From Clostridium sp. CAG:221 (lineage in GTDB: Bacteria > Bacillota > Clostridia > Clostridiales > Clostridiaceae), in contig FR883404.1 in the NCBI GenBank assembly GCA_000435835.1, positions 52,213-97,717 of the forward strand: a DNA stretch of 45,505 bases, read 5' to 3'. Below the pieces are notes generated by a model that saw only the letters and a program-made list of their open reading frames with translations, was not told the DNA's origin and ran no database searches. Shown piece after piece: positions 1-8,663 of this stretch (the first letter of the stretch is position 1; the number at the start of each line of letters is the position of its first letter). Both the position numbers and the translations under genes were made by a program.

Positions 1-482
1 TAGGGAAAGCACTTATGTCTGATGCTATTGCCACTTCAGCAGGAGCAGCACTAGGAGTTTCAACAGTGACAACTTACGTAGAAAGTGCAACAGGTGTATC
101 AGCAGGAGGTAGGACTGGTTACACAGCCATTACTACAGGAGCATTATTTTTGGTGGCTATGTTTTTCTCACCTATTTTTGTAGCTATTCCTAGTTGTGCC
201 ACTGCTCCAGCGTTAATTTATGTAGGATATTTGATGTTAAGTACTGTAAAGGATATTGAGTTTAATAATATAACTGAAGGTGTTCCAGCTTTCTTAACTA
301 TAGCATCAATGCCTCTTACCTACAGTATTGGTGATGGATTAACCATTGGAATATTATCATATGTGCTTATAAATGTCATATATAATATTTTCTTAGCAAA
401 GGATGAAAGAGATAAGAAAAATATATCTTGGATCATGGTGGTCTTAGCAATTATATTTATATTAAAAATAATATTCCTTTAA
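1..482 (+). CDS. NCS2-family nucleobase permease, C-terminal part (5' end cut by window)
   Basis: Membrane transporter of the NCS2/AzgA type, a family that imports adenine, guanine or hypoxanthine with protons; the exact substrate cannot be read here. The frame is open from base 3 to the window edge (GKALMSDAIATSAGA), so the ATG at 15 is an internal methionine and the true start lies upstream. The family stretch TTYVESATGVSAGGRTG is present, followed by several hydrophobic segments (around residues 40-65, 66-80, 90-125 and 138-155 of the visible part), with a short charged loop (KDERDKK) before the last one. It is followed directly by a strong hairpin terminator, so it ends its own transcription unit. 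The family call is firm; substrate specificity is open. Confidence 0.9.
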   Translation, partial: GKALMSDAIATSAGAALGVSTVTTYVESATGVSAGGRTGYTAITTGALFLVAMFFSPIFVAIPSCATAPALIYVGYLMLSTVKDIEFNNITEGVPAFLTIASMPLTYSIGDGLTIGILSYVLINVIYNIFLAKDERDKKNISWIMVVLAIIFILKIIFL

Positions 483-487
483 AAATA

Positions 488-527
488 AAATTCAGTAAAA
501 TTCAGGTAATTTTACTGAATTTATTTT
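488..527 (+). terminator. Intrinsic terminator after the permease gene
   Basis: A perfect 13-bp stem (490-502 with 508-520, extendable by flanking A/T pairs) has a 5-nt loop and is followed by TTATTTTT. It starts 7 nt after the permease stop codon. The flanking A-run means it could also act on the other strand, but both neighbours are on the plus strand. Confidence 0.85.
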
Positions 528-563
528 TACATAATATGGTAAGATAAAAAGGGGGTGTTTATC

Positions 564-1697
564 TTGGTTACGTATGATCTAAAGGGAAAAGAAAAGAATT
601 CAAAAAAATACTATGAAACCGCAAGGGAGATTTCAAAAAAAATAGTAAGAAATATAATGATTACAGGTGAAGATTTTTTATCAGACTATATGAAGTATAT
701 AGAAGATAATAAAATTGAAAGCCTTAGAAGTAGTGAGGAGTATTCTATAGAAATTTTGCTTATAGGAGTTCTTATGCTTGAATATATGGATAATGGACGT
801 GCATTTATGAATAAGTCTGTTCATTTATATGTAAGTCTTAATGAACTTAGGAATTCCAGTGAAAAGTTTAAGACGTTTATTGATAAGTTAAGGGGGAGAT
901 TTATTAATAGAACCCTTACGAAAAAGAAAAAAGGAATAAATAATTATACTCTTTATGATTTCTATTTAGTAATTAGATGGATGGAAGCTGTGGGAGATTT
1001 TCAAGAAGAGCTTAAGAGAATAAAAGGATGGTATTTATTTCTAGAGTCAGAGGATAATGAATTTGTTGAAGAGTTTTTAATATATAGTGAAGAGATAGCA
1101 AAATGGGTGTGCAGTGTATGTGAAAATAAATTTAGCGATTATTTAAGCAATGTAGATAATTACCTAAACAGCTATAAAGAAGCTCATGAAGGAAAGGAAG
1201 ACATAATTTTTTGTGGAAGAAGTAAAAATCAGTATTATTTAAATATAATTGGTGCGGAAATTATGAATGATGTATATAAAGATAGATTTATCTCCTGTAA
1301 GGAAAAAAGAGTTTATCTACCTGCATGTATGAGAAAAAATAAAGAGACTTGCAAATCTATAAAGACTAATGAAGGATTTAAGTGTATGAAATGTAATAAG
1401 GGATGTTCTGTGAGGACTATTACATTGATTGGAGAGCGTAAAGGTTTTGATACCATGATAATTCCACATCAGACCTCTCTTTTTGATATTAGAGGAAAGA
1501 AGGAAATAGGTGTTGTAGGTATTGCTTGTATTTTAAATTTATTATCTGGTGGATGGAAAGCAATAAGAATGGGGTTTACACCACAATGTGTGGTTTTAGA
1601 ATATTGTGGCTGTGCACATCATTGGTGTGAAAAGGATGTTCCTACAGAAATAAATTATTCTGTATTTAGAGATAAATTTATAAAGGATTCAAAATAA
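564..1697 (+). CDS. DUF116 domain protein, cysteine-rich C-terminal half
   Basis: Protein of about 377 residues of unknown function. The C-terminal half carries the DUF116 pattern: several cysteines (LPACMRKN, CMKCNKGC, VVLEYCGCAHHWC) around a conserved core (GVVGIACILNLLSGGWKA). This suggests a metal or Fe-S site, but that is inference. The N-terminal ~210 residues are charged and helical with no motif I recognise. The longest frame opens with GTG at 555, but that codon lies inside a near-perfect ribosome binding site (AAGGGGGTG, 549-557). TTG at 564 is 6 nt after it and is the better start. The gene stands alone between the permease terminator and the yicC promoter. Confidence 0.75.
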   Translation: MVTYDLKGKEKNSKKYYETAREISKKIVRNIMITGEDFLSDYMKYIEDNKIESLRSSEEYSIEILLIGVLMLEYMDNGRAFMNKSVHLYVSLNELRNSSEKFKTFIDKLRGRFINRTLTKKKKGINNYTLYDFYLVIRWMEAVGDFQEELKRIKGWYLFLESEDNEFVEEFLIYSEEIAKWVCSVCENKFSDYLSNVDNYLNSYKEAHEGKEDIIFCGRSKNQYYLNIIGAEIMNDVYKDRFISCKEKRVYLPACMRKNKETCKSIKTNEGFKCMKCNKGCSVRTITLIGERKGFDTMIIPHQTSLFDIRGKKEIGVVGIACILNLLSGGWKAIRMGFTPQCVVLEYCGCAHHWCEKDVPTEINYSVFRDKFIKDSK

Positions 1698-1722
1698 ATA
1701 TGAACAATTTGTTAACAATATA

Positions 1723-1751
1723 TTGACATAAAAAAAGTATGAATATAAACT
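1723..1751 (+). promoter_or_regulatory. Predicted sigma-A promoter for the yicC-remA-gmk operon
   Basis: A perfect -35 box TTGACA (1723-1728) is followed after 17 bp by TAAACT (1746-1751); TATAAA at 1744 with a shorter spacer is an alternative -10. It lies in the only gap before a run of closely packed genes that continues to the coaBC hairpin. No terminator is visible after the DUF116 gene, so read-through from it is possible. Confidence 0.6.
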
Positions 1752-1775
1752 ATTTACTATCAGGAAGAAAGGTTA

Positions 1776-2669
1776 GTGAGCAAAGTTATGGTAAAAAGTA
1801 TGACTAGCTTTGGAAGAAGCAGTAGTGAAGAAGGTAAAAAAAGATTTTTTACTGTAGAAATGAAAAGTGTGAACAGTAGATATTTAGATATTAATATCAG
1901 AATGCCAAAAAGTATTATTTCTTTAGAAGAGGAAGTAAGAAAAAGAATAAATGAATCACTTTCAAGAGGAAAGGTAGATGTGTTTATTAATCTAAAATCA
2001 TATTCTGATGGTCAGGGAGTTCCTAAATTAAACTTAAAATTAGCACAGGAGTATTTAAATTGCTTAAAACAAATTGAAGATAACCTTTGTGTGAAAAATG
2101 ATGTTACAGTAACTCAAATAGCAAGGTTTCCTGAAGTTATTACTATGGTAGAGGAAGAAGATAAAATAGATGAAATAGCTGAAGAACTTACTCCTTTAAT
2201 ATCAGAAGCATTGGAAATGATGATAAAGATGAGGGAAGTTGAAGGAGAAAAACTTAAAGAAGATATCCTCCTAAAGATCAGTAAGATAGAAAAACTAGTA
2301 TCTGATTTAAATGTTTTAGCAGACAATGTCCCTAAAAATTATAAGGTAAAACTGGAAGAAAGATTGAAAGAACTTTCAGGTTCAGTAGAAATTGATGAAA
2401 GTAGAATTGCTACAGAAATATGCCTTTTTGCTGATAAATCTACAATAGATGAAGAAATTATCAGATTAAACAGTCATATTGAGCAGGTAAGACAAACTTT
2501 AGAATTAAGAGAGCCTGTTGGTAGAAAATTAGACTTCATTGTCCAAGAAATGAATAGGGAAACAAATACTATAGGATCAAAATCATGTGATATGGAAATG
2601 ACTAATATAGTCATTGATATAAAAAATATTTTAGAAAAAATTAGAGAACAAGTGCAAAATATAGAATAA
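1776..2669 (+). CDS. yicC: YicC/YloC family endoribonuclease
   Basis: Member of the YicC family (YloC in Bacillus), reported as RNA endonucleases acting in RNA turnover. The N-terminus has the family hallmark (VKSMTSFGRSS, MKSVNSRYLDINIRMP). The C-terminus has the other conserved part (ICLFADKSTIDEEIIRLNSHIEQ, then GRKLDFIVQEMNRETNTIGSKS). At 297 residues the length is normal. The annotated start is GTG at 1776, preceded by AGGAAGAAAGG. ATG at 1788 would match the usual protein start more closely but lies 15 nt from that site. The gene is followed by remA and gmk, as in B. subtilis, and is probably the first gene of that operon. Confidence 0.9.
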   Translation: MSKVMVKSMTSFGRSSSEEGKKRFFTVEMKSVNSRYLDINIRMPKSIISLEEEVRKRINESLSRGKVDVFINLKSYSDGQGVPKLNLKLAQEYLNCLKQIEDNLCVKNDVTVTQIARFPEVITMVEEEDKIDEIAEELTPLISEALEMMIKMREVEGEKLKEDILLKISKIEKLVSDLNVLADNVPKNYKVKLEERLKELSGSVEIDESRIATEICLFADKSTIDEEIIRLNSHIEQVRQTLELREPVGRKLDFIVQEMNRETNTIGSKSCDMEMTNIVIDIKNILEKIREQVQNIE

Positions 2670-2682
2670 TAGGAGGAGAATC

Positions 2683-2952
2683 ATGGGGATAAAGTTAATT
2701 AATATAGGTTTTGGAAACATTGTTTCTGCAAATAGATTAGTTGCAATAGTTAGCCCAGAATCAGCACCCATAAAGAGAATTATTCAAGAAGCTAGAGATA
2801 GAGGAATGCTAATTGATGCAAGTTTTGGTAGAAGAACAAGAGCTGTAATAATTACTGATAGCGATCATGTAATATTATCAGCTGTTCAGCCAGAAACAAT
2901 AGCACACAGATTATCTACTAAAGAAGAAGCGATAGATGAGGTTGATGAATAA
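2683..2952 (+). CDS. remA: RemA-like DNA-binding regulator (DUF370)
   Basis: Small protein of 89 residues in the RemA/DUF370 family. In B. subtilis RemA is a DNA-binding activator of biofilm matrix genes. The family core is intact: INIGFGNIVSANRLVAIVSPESAPIKR, then ARDRGMLIDASFGRRTRAVIITDS and VILSAVQPETIAHRL. The acidic tail (KEEAIDEVDE) is short. A good AGGAGGAGAATC site precedes the ATG. Its stop codon overlaps the gmk start (TAATG), so the two are translationally coupled. The position between yicC and gmk is the conserved one. Its targets in a Clostridium-like host are unknown. Confidence 0.9.
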   Translation: MGIKLINIGFGNIVSANRLVAIVSPESAPIKRIIQEARDRGMLIDASFGRRTRAVIITDSDHVILSAVQPETIAHRLSTKEEAIDEVDE

Positions 2953-3584
2953 TGAATAAGAGAGGATTATTACTCGTTATATCTGGACCATCTGGTGCAG
3001 GTAAAGGTACTATATGTAAAGCTCTAGTTGAGAAGCATAAAGAATTATATGTTTCTGTATCAGCAACAACTAGACAGCCAAGAGTTGGTGAAATTGATGG
3101 AGTAAACTATCATTTCACTACAAAAGAACAATTTATAGAAAGAATAGAACAAAATGATTTCCTAGAATATGCAGAAGTATATGGAAATTATTATGGAACA
3201 CCTAAATCTAAGGTGGAAGAAATGCTATCAAAGGGTATTGATGTAATTTTAGAAATAGATATTCAAGGTGCTCTTAAAGTAAAGGAAAACTTTGAAGAAG
3301 GTGTGTTCATCTTTATTCTTCCTCCATCAATGGAAGAATTAAAACAAAGAATTATTAAAAGGGGAAGTGAAACTCCTGAGTCATTAATGACAAGATTTAA
3401 ATCTGCATATCAAGAATTAAATTATGTATCTAAATACAATTATGCAGTAGTAAATGATGAAGTGCATCTTGCTGCGAAGAAAATAGAAGGTATTATAGCA
3501 GCAGAAAAATGTAGAGTAGATAGAATAAAAGAAACAATATTAGATTCCAAGGAGGGCTTGATTCATGAACAACTCTATGATTAA
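2952..3584 (+). CDS. gmk: Guanylate kinase
   Basis: Cytoplasmic kinase that converts GMP (and dGMP) plus ATP to GDP and ADP. The P-loop GPSGAGKGT is at residues 12-20. The GMP-binding part follows with SATTRQPRVGEIDGVNYHF and a tyrosine-rich patch (EYAEVYGNYYGTP). The lid and arginine region (IIKRGSETPESLMTRF) is intact. At 210 residues it is full length. It begins on the last base of remA and its 3' end overlaps rpoZ by 20 bp, so all three are probably expressed together. Confidence 0.97.
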   Translation: MNKRGLLLVISGPSGAGKGTICKALVEKHKELYVSVSATTRQPRVGEIDGVNYHFTTKEQFIERIEQNDFLEYAEVYGNYYGTPKSKVEEMLSKGIDVILEIDIQGALKVKENFEEGVFIFILPPSMEELKQRIIKRGSETPESLMTRFKSAYQELNYVSKYNYAVVNDEVHLAAKKIEGIIAAEKCRVDRIKETILDSKEGLIHEQLYD

Positions 3585-3783
3585 TCCATCAATAACAGAA
3601 CTTTTAGAAAAGGTAGAAGATAGATACTCTTTAGTAATAGTAACATCTAGAAGAGCTAGACAAATAATAGATGGCAGTAAGCCATTAACTTCAAGTAAAT
3701 CAAAAAAACCTTTAACACTTGCTATACATGAAGTTGAAGAGGGAACAGTAAGCTATCATAAAAATAACGAGGTAACAGAGTAG
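3565..3783 (+). CDS. rpoZ: RNA polymerase omega subunit
   Basis: Small subunit (72 residues) that binds the beta-prime subunit and helps RNA polymerase assemble. The family pattern is clear: MINPSITELLEKVEDRYSLVIVTSRRARQI, then the short KPLTLAIHEVEEGTV segment. The start lies inside the end of gmk, with the ribosome binding site AAGGAGGG about 9 nt upstream in the gmk coding sequence. That overlap and the gene order gmk-rpoZ-coaBC match B. subtilis. Confidence 0.95.
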   Translation: MNNSMINPSITELLEKVEDRYSLVIVTSRRARQIIDGSKPLTSSKSKKPLTLAIHEVEEGTVSYHKNNEVTE

Positions 3784-3787
3784 ATTT

Positions 3788-4975
3788 ATGAAAAAGTGTG
3801 TAGTAATTGGTGTAACAGGTGGTATAGCTGTTTATAAAGCATTAGATATAATCAGTGCTTTAAAAAAGAAGGATATAGATGTAAGGGTTATAATGACAGA
3901 ATCGGCAACGAAGTTTGTGAACCCTATAACTTTCCAATCTTTAAGCAATAATGCTGTAGCAGTAGACACATTTCAAGAAATAAAGGTCCATGAAATACAG
4001 CATATTTCATTGGCTCAAAGGGCAGACTTAATGCTCATTGCACCAGCTACAGCCAATATTATAGGAAAAGTTGCAAATGGCATAGCAGATGATATGCTTT
4101 CAACTACTATAATGGCTTGTAAATCAAAAGTTATATTTGCGCCAGCTATGAATACTAATATGTACGAAAATAGAATTGTACAGGATAATATTGAAAAGCT
4201 AAAAGGCTACGGCTATGGCTTTATTGAGCCAGGTAGTGGAAGGTTAGCTTGTGGAGATATTGGCGTAGGAAAGCTTGCTGATGTTTCTGATATAGTAGAG
4301 AGGGTTTTAGTTGAACTTGAAAATAAAGAACAAGATTTAATTGGCAAAAAGGTGCTAATAAGTGCAGGACCAACAATAGCTCCTATAGATCCTGTAAGAT
4401 TTATAACAAATAGATCAACAGGAAAAATGGGATATTCAATTGCAAAAGAAGCAAGAGATAGAGGTGCTGATGTGGTATTAGTATCTGGGCCAACAAATTT
4501 ACCACAAATTAAAGGTATAAAGACCATTAAAGTAAATACTAATGAAGAAATGAAGTTAGCTATGCTATCTGAATATAATGATTCAGATATTGTAATTAAA
4601 TCAGCTGCCGTTGCAGATTATAAGCCGCTAGAATATAGTGAGCAAAAGATTAAAAAATCTGAAGGAGACTGGAACCTAGTGCTTACAAGAGATAGTGATA
4701 TCCTTAGAGAGTTAGGTGAAAGAAAAATTAAACAGATTTTAGTTGGATTTGCAGCTGAAAGCAATAATATTATAGAAAATGCAAGAACAAAGATTCATAA
4801 GAAAAATTTAGATTATATTGTAGCAAATGATATTACTGCAAATGATGCTGGATTTGGTAGTGAAGATAATAGAGTTACAATTTTATCAAAGGATGGAACA
4901 ACCGTATCACTAGATAAAATGAGTAAATCTGAGGTGGCTTGCAACATATTTGATATGATTTTAGGAAAGCGCTAA
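3788..4975 (+). CDS. coaBC: Bifunctional phosphopantothenoylcysteine decarboxylase / phosphopantothenate-cysteine ligase
   Basis: Makes phosphopantetheine for coenzyme A. The CoaB half joins cysteine to phosphopantothenate, and the CoaC half decarboxylates the product with FMN. The N-terminal CoaC domain (about residues 1-175) shows GVTGGIAVYKA, the catalytic-histidine region (HISLAQRADLMLIAPATAN), the PAMN motif (APAMNTNMYEN) and the flap cysteine (GRLACGDIG). The CoaB domain (about 180-395) shows ISAGPTIAPIDPVRFITNRS and GKMG, then the VKSAAVADYKP-like segment. Length (395) is normal. The ribosome binding site is weak (GAGGT about 13 nt upstream), so translation may depend on coupling to rpoZ, which ends 4 nt before. 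The stop codon lies inside a terminator hairpin. Confidence 0.96.
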   Translation: MKKCVVIGVTGGIAVYKALDIISALKKKDIDVRVIMTESATKFVNPITFQSLSNNAVAVDTFQEIKVHEIQHISLAQRADLMLIAPATANIIGKVANGIADDMLSTTIMACKSKVIFAPAMNTNMYENRIVQDNIEKLKGYGYGFIEPGSGRLACGDIGVGKLADVSDIVERVLVELENKEQDLIGKKVLISAGPTIAPIDPVRFITNRSTGKMGYSIAKEARDRGADVVLVSGPTNLPQIKGIKTIKVNTNEEMKLAMLSEYNDSDIVIKSAAVADYKPLEYSEQKIKKSEGDWNLVLTRDSDILRELGERKIKQILVGFAAESNNIIENARTKIHKKNLDYIVANDITANDAGFGSEDNRVTILSKDGTTVSLDKMSKSEVACNIFDMILGKR

Positions 4976-4989
4976 TTGCGCTTTTCTTT
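4966..4989 (+). terminator. Hairpin containing the coaBC stop codon, attenuator before priA
   Basis: The stem AAAGCGC / GCGCTTT (4966-4972 with 4978-4984) is perfect and GC-rich for this genome. The 5-nt loop (4973-4977) contains the TAA stop of coaBC, and TTCTTT follows. It fits a rho-independent terminator or partial attenuator that lowers priA transcription relative to coaBC. Confidence 0.65.
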
Positions 4990-5035
4990 ATATAATAGAA
5001 AGTATTTAAACCAATATAAAGGTGGTATTTTAAAT

Positions 5036-7237
5036 TTGTATGCAGAAATAATATTAAATAGTGAAGCAATTGAAATTGATAGACCATTTACATATAAAGT
5101 ACCTTTAGATATGGAAGAAAAAGTTAAAGTAGGGCAAATCGTAAAAGTTCCTTTTGGTGTTAGAAGTAAGCCTGTAGAAGGATTTATTTTAGATTTGAAA
5201 GCTGAAGAAGAAATGAAGGTTTCTTTTAAGATGAAGAACATACTTTCTGTTGAAAATGAAGAACCTGTTATAACAGAAGATGATCTTAAGCTGATTAATT
5301 TCTTAAGAGAAGAATATCTTTGTAAATATATTGATGCCATCAGACTACTGATTCCTGTTGGAATATTAAAAGGAGCTAAAAGCAAAAGTAGAAATGTCAT
5401 TGTCTTTATAGATGATAATCTTGAAAAGATAAAAAACAAAGATGGTTATATAGAAACAATTGATTTTATAAAAAAAAATACAGGCAAATATACTAAAACA
5501 GAGCTTAGTAAGGAGCATGGGCTTTCTATTTACAAGCTTAACAAGCTCATGGAGCATGGACTTATAAAAAGTGAAGAGGAAATTGTATTTAGATATAACA
5601 CTAGGGAATATAATAAAGATGTGCAGAAAAATCTAACAGCAGAACAGTCTATGGCAATAAAGGAAATTGAAGAAAGTGAAGAAAATTTGATATTGCTAAA
5701 AGGAGTAACAGGATCAGGTAAGACTGAAGTATATATGAGGATTGTTGAAAAAACACTTAAGGAAGGAAAATCAGCTATAGTCTTAGTGCCGGAAATTGCT
5801 CTTACACCTCAGATGATTGAGAGATTTAAAGGAAGATTTGGTAGTAATGTGGCTTTGTTCCATAGTAAGTTATCTGATGGAGAAAGATTCGATGAGTGGT
5901 ATAGGGTAAAAGAAGGAAAAGCATCATTGATTATAGGGGCAAGAAGTGCTATATTCCTTCCTGCAAAGAATTTAGGACTAATTATTATAGATGAAGAACA
6001 TGAAAATACTTATAAGTCTGATCAAAATCCTAAATATCAAACAAAAGAAGTTGCTGAATATATAGCAAAATTGAAAGGGTGTAAAGTGATTTTAGGTTCT
6101 GCTACACCAACTATTGAGAGTTATTACAGAGCCATTAGTGGGGAAATGAAGTTGGTGGAGCTAAACCATAGAGTAGACAATAAACCTATGCCGGAAATGA
6201 TGCTGGTGGATATGAGAGAAGAACTTAGAAGTGGTAATAAGTCTCTTTTTAGTAGAAGATTGTATGCAAGTATGAAAGAAAAGCTAGAAAAAGGCGAACA
6301 AATTATCTTATTTCTAAACAGAAGAGGTTTTTCTACCTTTGTGTCATGTCGAAGCTGTGGATATGTTTTCCATTGTGAAAATTGTGATATATCAATGACT
6401 TATCACAAAAATGGATTTCTTGTATGCCATTATTGTGGCAAAACAAAGAAGCAGCCTAATCTATGTCCTAAGTGTGGAAGTAAATATGTAAAGTTCTTTG
6501 GTGCTGGTACAGAAAGGGTAGAGGAAGAAGTACGAAGACACTTTAAGAATGCAAAAATATTAAGAATGGACGTTGATACCACAAGAGCAAAAGATTCTCA
6601 TGAAAAAATTTATAATGCTTTTAAATCTAGAGAAGCTGACATTTTAATTGGTACACAAATGGTATCAAAAGGTTTAGATTTTCCTAATGTTACATTAGTA
6701 GGAATACTTGCGGCTGATATGTCTTTAAATGTTCCAGATTATAGAGCAGCAGAGAGAAGCTTTCAGATAATTACGCAAGTGGCAGGACGTGCCGGAAGAG
6801 GAGATAAAGAAGGGGAAGTGATAGTTCAGACATATACCCCTGAACATTATAGTCTTCAATATGCAAAGAAATATGATTATGAAGATTTTTATGAAAAGGA
6901 ATTTACCATAAGGGCTATGATGGGATATCCTCCTTTTGGAAGGATATTATTAATTAATGGCACTGGTAAGAAAGAAGATGAACTAAAAAAGCAGATGATT
7001 TATCTAGGGAAAAAGGTAAAAGAAAAAGCTGAGGAGTTTGGTGGTTTAGAAGTTTTAGGACCAACACCTTGTATAATATATAGAATTAAGGAAAATTATA
7101 GGTGGCAAATCATAGTAAAAGGTGAATTTTCATCAAAGTTTTCAAAAAGTATTAAGGATATACTTTATGATAAAGCAAATAACGTATATAATGATATAAG
7201 AGTAAGTATGGATATCAATCCGAATAGTTTAAGTTAG
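5036..7237 (+). CDS. priA: Primosomal protein N' (replication restart helicase PriA)
   Basis: Superfamily 2 DNA helicase that recognises stalled forks and reloads the replicative helicase. Walker A GVTGSGKTE is at about residues 223-231 and the DEEH box at 319-322. Eight zinc-binding cysteines lie in CxxC pairs at about 438-480 (CRSC, CENC, CHYC, CPKC). The helicase C domain contains GTQMVSKGLDFPNV and QVAGRAGRG. The frame is open back to 4976, overlapping the terminator, but the family N-terminus (YAEIILNSEAIEIDRPFTY) starts at TTG 5036, with AAAGGTGGT 10 nt before it. That start gives 733 residues, a normal length. A rare TTG start behind an attenuator suggests low expression, which fits PriA. 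Confidence 0.96.
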   Translation: MYAEIILNSEAIEIDRPFTYKVPLDMEEKVKVGQIVKVPFGVRSKPVEGFILDLKAEEEMKVSFKMKNILSVENEEPVITEDDLKLINFLREEYLCKYIDAIRLLIPVGILKGAKSKSRNVIVFIDDNLEKIKNKDGYIETIDFIKKNTGKYTKTELSKEHGLSIYKLNKLMEHGLIKSEEEIVFRYNTREYNKDVQKNLTAEQSMAIKEIEESEENLILLKGVTGSGKTEVYMRIVEKTLKEGKSAIVLVPEIALTPQMIERFKGRFGSNVALFHSKLSDGERFDEWYRVKEGKASLIIGARSAIFLPAKNLGLIIIDEEHENTYKSDQNPKYQTKEVAEYIAKLKGCKVILGSATPTIESYYRAISGEMKLVELNHRVDNKPMPEMMLVDMREELRSGNKSLFSRRLYASMKEKLEKGEQIILFLNRRGFSTFVSCRSCGYVFHCENCDISMTYHKNGFLVCHYCGKTKKQPNLCPKCGSKYVKFFGAGTERVEEEVRRHFKNAKILRMDVDTTRAKDSHEKIYNAFKSREADILIGTQMVSKGLDFPNVTLVGILAADMSLNVPDYRAAERSFQIITQVAGRAGRGDKEGEVIVQTYTPEHYSLQYAKKYDYEDFYEKEFTIRAMMGYPPFGRILLINGTGKKEDELKKQMIYLGKKVKEKAEEFGGLEVLGPTPCIIYRIKENYRWQIIVKGEFSSKFSKSIKDILYDKANNVYNDIRVSMDINPNSLS

Positions 7238-7250
7238 GAGGAATAAAATA

Positions 7251-7694
7251 ATGGCAATTAGAAATATAAGAGTAAAAGGTGACGAAGTATTAAGAAAGAA
7301 ATGTAAGCCAGTTGAATCAATAGGTAAAAGAGAAATGATTATTCTTCAAGATATGGCAGATACTATGTATAAGGCTGATGGTGTTGGTATAGCAGCTCCT
7401 CAAGTTGGAATCTTAAAAAGAATGTTCCTTGTGGATATAGGTGATGAAAATGGTCTTATGGTATTTATAAATCCTGAAATATTAGAGGTGGCAGGAAGCC
7501 AATGTGGAGATGAAGGATGCTTAAGTGTACCAGGTGAATCACATGAAGTGGAAAGACCTAACTATGTAAAAGTTAAAGCTTTAAATGAAAAGGGCGAAGA
7601 ATTCATCCTTGAAGGAGAAGAACTTCTTGCAAGAGCAATATTACATGAAAATGACCATTTAGATGGTATATTATATATAGATTACGTTAAATAA
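7251..7694 (+). CDS. def: Peptide deformylase
   Basis: Metalloenzyme that removes the formyl group from the N-terminal methionine of new proteins. All three family motifs are present: GVGIAAPQVG at 44-53, EGCLS with the metal-ligand Cys90, and HENDH at 132-136 with the catalytic glutamate. Length is 147 residues. A GGAGG site precedes the ATG. It is followed 17 bp later by fmt, the enzyme that adds the formyl group to initiator tRNA, the usual def-fmt pair. Confidence 0.97.
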   Translation: MAIRNIRVKGDEVLRKKCKPVESIGKREMIILQDMADTMYKADGVGIAAPQVGILKRMFLVDIGDENGLMVFINPEILEVAGSQCGDEGCLSVPGESHEVERPNYVKVKALNEKGEEFILEGEELLARAILHENDHLDGILYIDYVK

Positions 7695-7711
7695 GAAAGG
7701 AATAGAGAGAG

Positions 7712-8638
7712 ATGAAGATAGTATTTATGGGTACTCCAGATTTCGCAGTTCCTTCTTTAAAAAGATTAATTGAAGAATATGGAGTAGAAGCAGTATTTAC
7801 TCAGCCAGATAAACCAAAAGGAAGAGGAAAGAAAATGGCCTTTTCACCAGTAAAGGAAGTGGCTGTAGAACATGATATTAAAGTTTTTCAACCATTAAAG
7901 TTAAAGGAAGATAGAGAGGCAATAGAGTATTTAAAAGATCTTAAGCCTGACTTTATAATAGTTGTAGCATATGGACAGATACTTACGAAGGAAGTACTAG
8001 ATATCCCAGTGTATGGATGCATAAATCTTCATGCTTCTCTTCTGCCTATGTATAGAGGAGCAGCACCTTTGAACTGGGTTATTGTAAATGGTGAGAAAAA
8101 GAGCGGTAATACAACTATGCTTATGGATGTAGGCTTAGATACTGGAGATATGCTTTTAAAAGATGAAGTTGATATAACAGAAGACATGACTGCTGGTGAA
8201 CTACATGATATCCTTATGGATAGAGGAGCTAATCTTTTAGTAGATACAATCAATGGATTGAAAGCAGGTACTATTACACCTATTAAGCAAGAAGGTGAAA
8301 CATGTTATGCTAAGATGTTAAATAAAGAAATAGCAAAAATAGATTGGAATTGTTCTTCAAGAGAAGTACATAACTTAATTAGAGGGTTAAATCCATGGCC
8401 GATAGCTCACACAAGTTATCAAGGACAGACTATGAAGATTTACGAAAGTTCTTATCTAAATGAAAATTCAAATAAAGAAGCAGGTACAATTTTATCTGTA
8501 GATAAAACAGGAATGAAAGTTTCATGTGGTAGTGGTATACTATTAGTTAAAAAGGTACAATTTCCTAATGGAAAGCCTTTAACAATAGAACAATATATAA
8601 ATGGTAATTCTATAGAAGAAGGGATAAAACTTATATAG
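7712..8638 (+). CDS. fmt: Methionyl-tRNA formyltransferase
   Basis: Transfers a formyl group from 10-formyl-tetrahydrofolate to Met-tRNA(fMet). The catalytic residues are in place: Asn105 and His107 in CINLHASLLP, and Asp143 in DVGLDTGDM. These match the Asn106, His108 and Asp144 known from the E. coli enzyme. The C-terminal tRNA-binding domain begins near residue 205 (EIAKIDWNCSSREVHNLIRGLNPWP). Length 308 is typical. It sits between def and a zinc metallopeptidase gene in the same run. Confidence 0.97.
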   Translation: MKIVFMGTPDFAVPSLKRLIEEYGVEAVFTQPDKPKGRGKKMAFSPVKEVAVEHDIKVFQPLKLKEDREAIEYLKDLKPDFIIVVAYGQILTKEVLDIPVYGCINLHASLLPMYRGAAPLNWVIVNGEKKSGNTTMLMDVGLDTGDMLLKDEVDITEDMTAGELHDILMDRGANLLVDTINGLKAGTITPIKQEGETCYAKMLNKEIAKIDWNCSSREVHNLIRGLNPWPIAHTSYQGQTMKIYESSYLNENSNKEAGTILSVDKTGMKVSCGSGILLVKKVQFPNGKPLTIEQYINGNSIEEGIKLI

Positions 8639-8663
8639 GTTTATCAGGAAAGGAGAGTTTTGA

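Noticed and set aside
4972..5439. Minus-strand ORF of 155 codons opposite the start of priA
   Set aside because: It covers the priA N-terminus and the terminator, is low in complexity, and is not supported by any domain.
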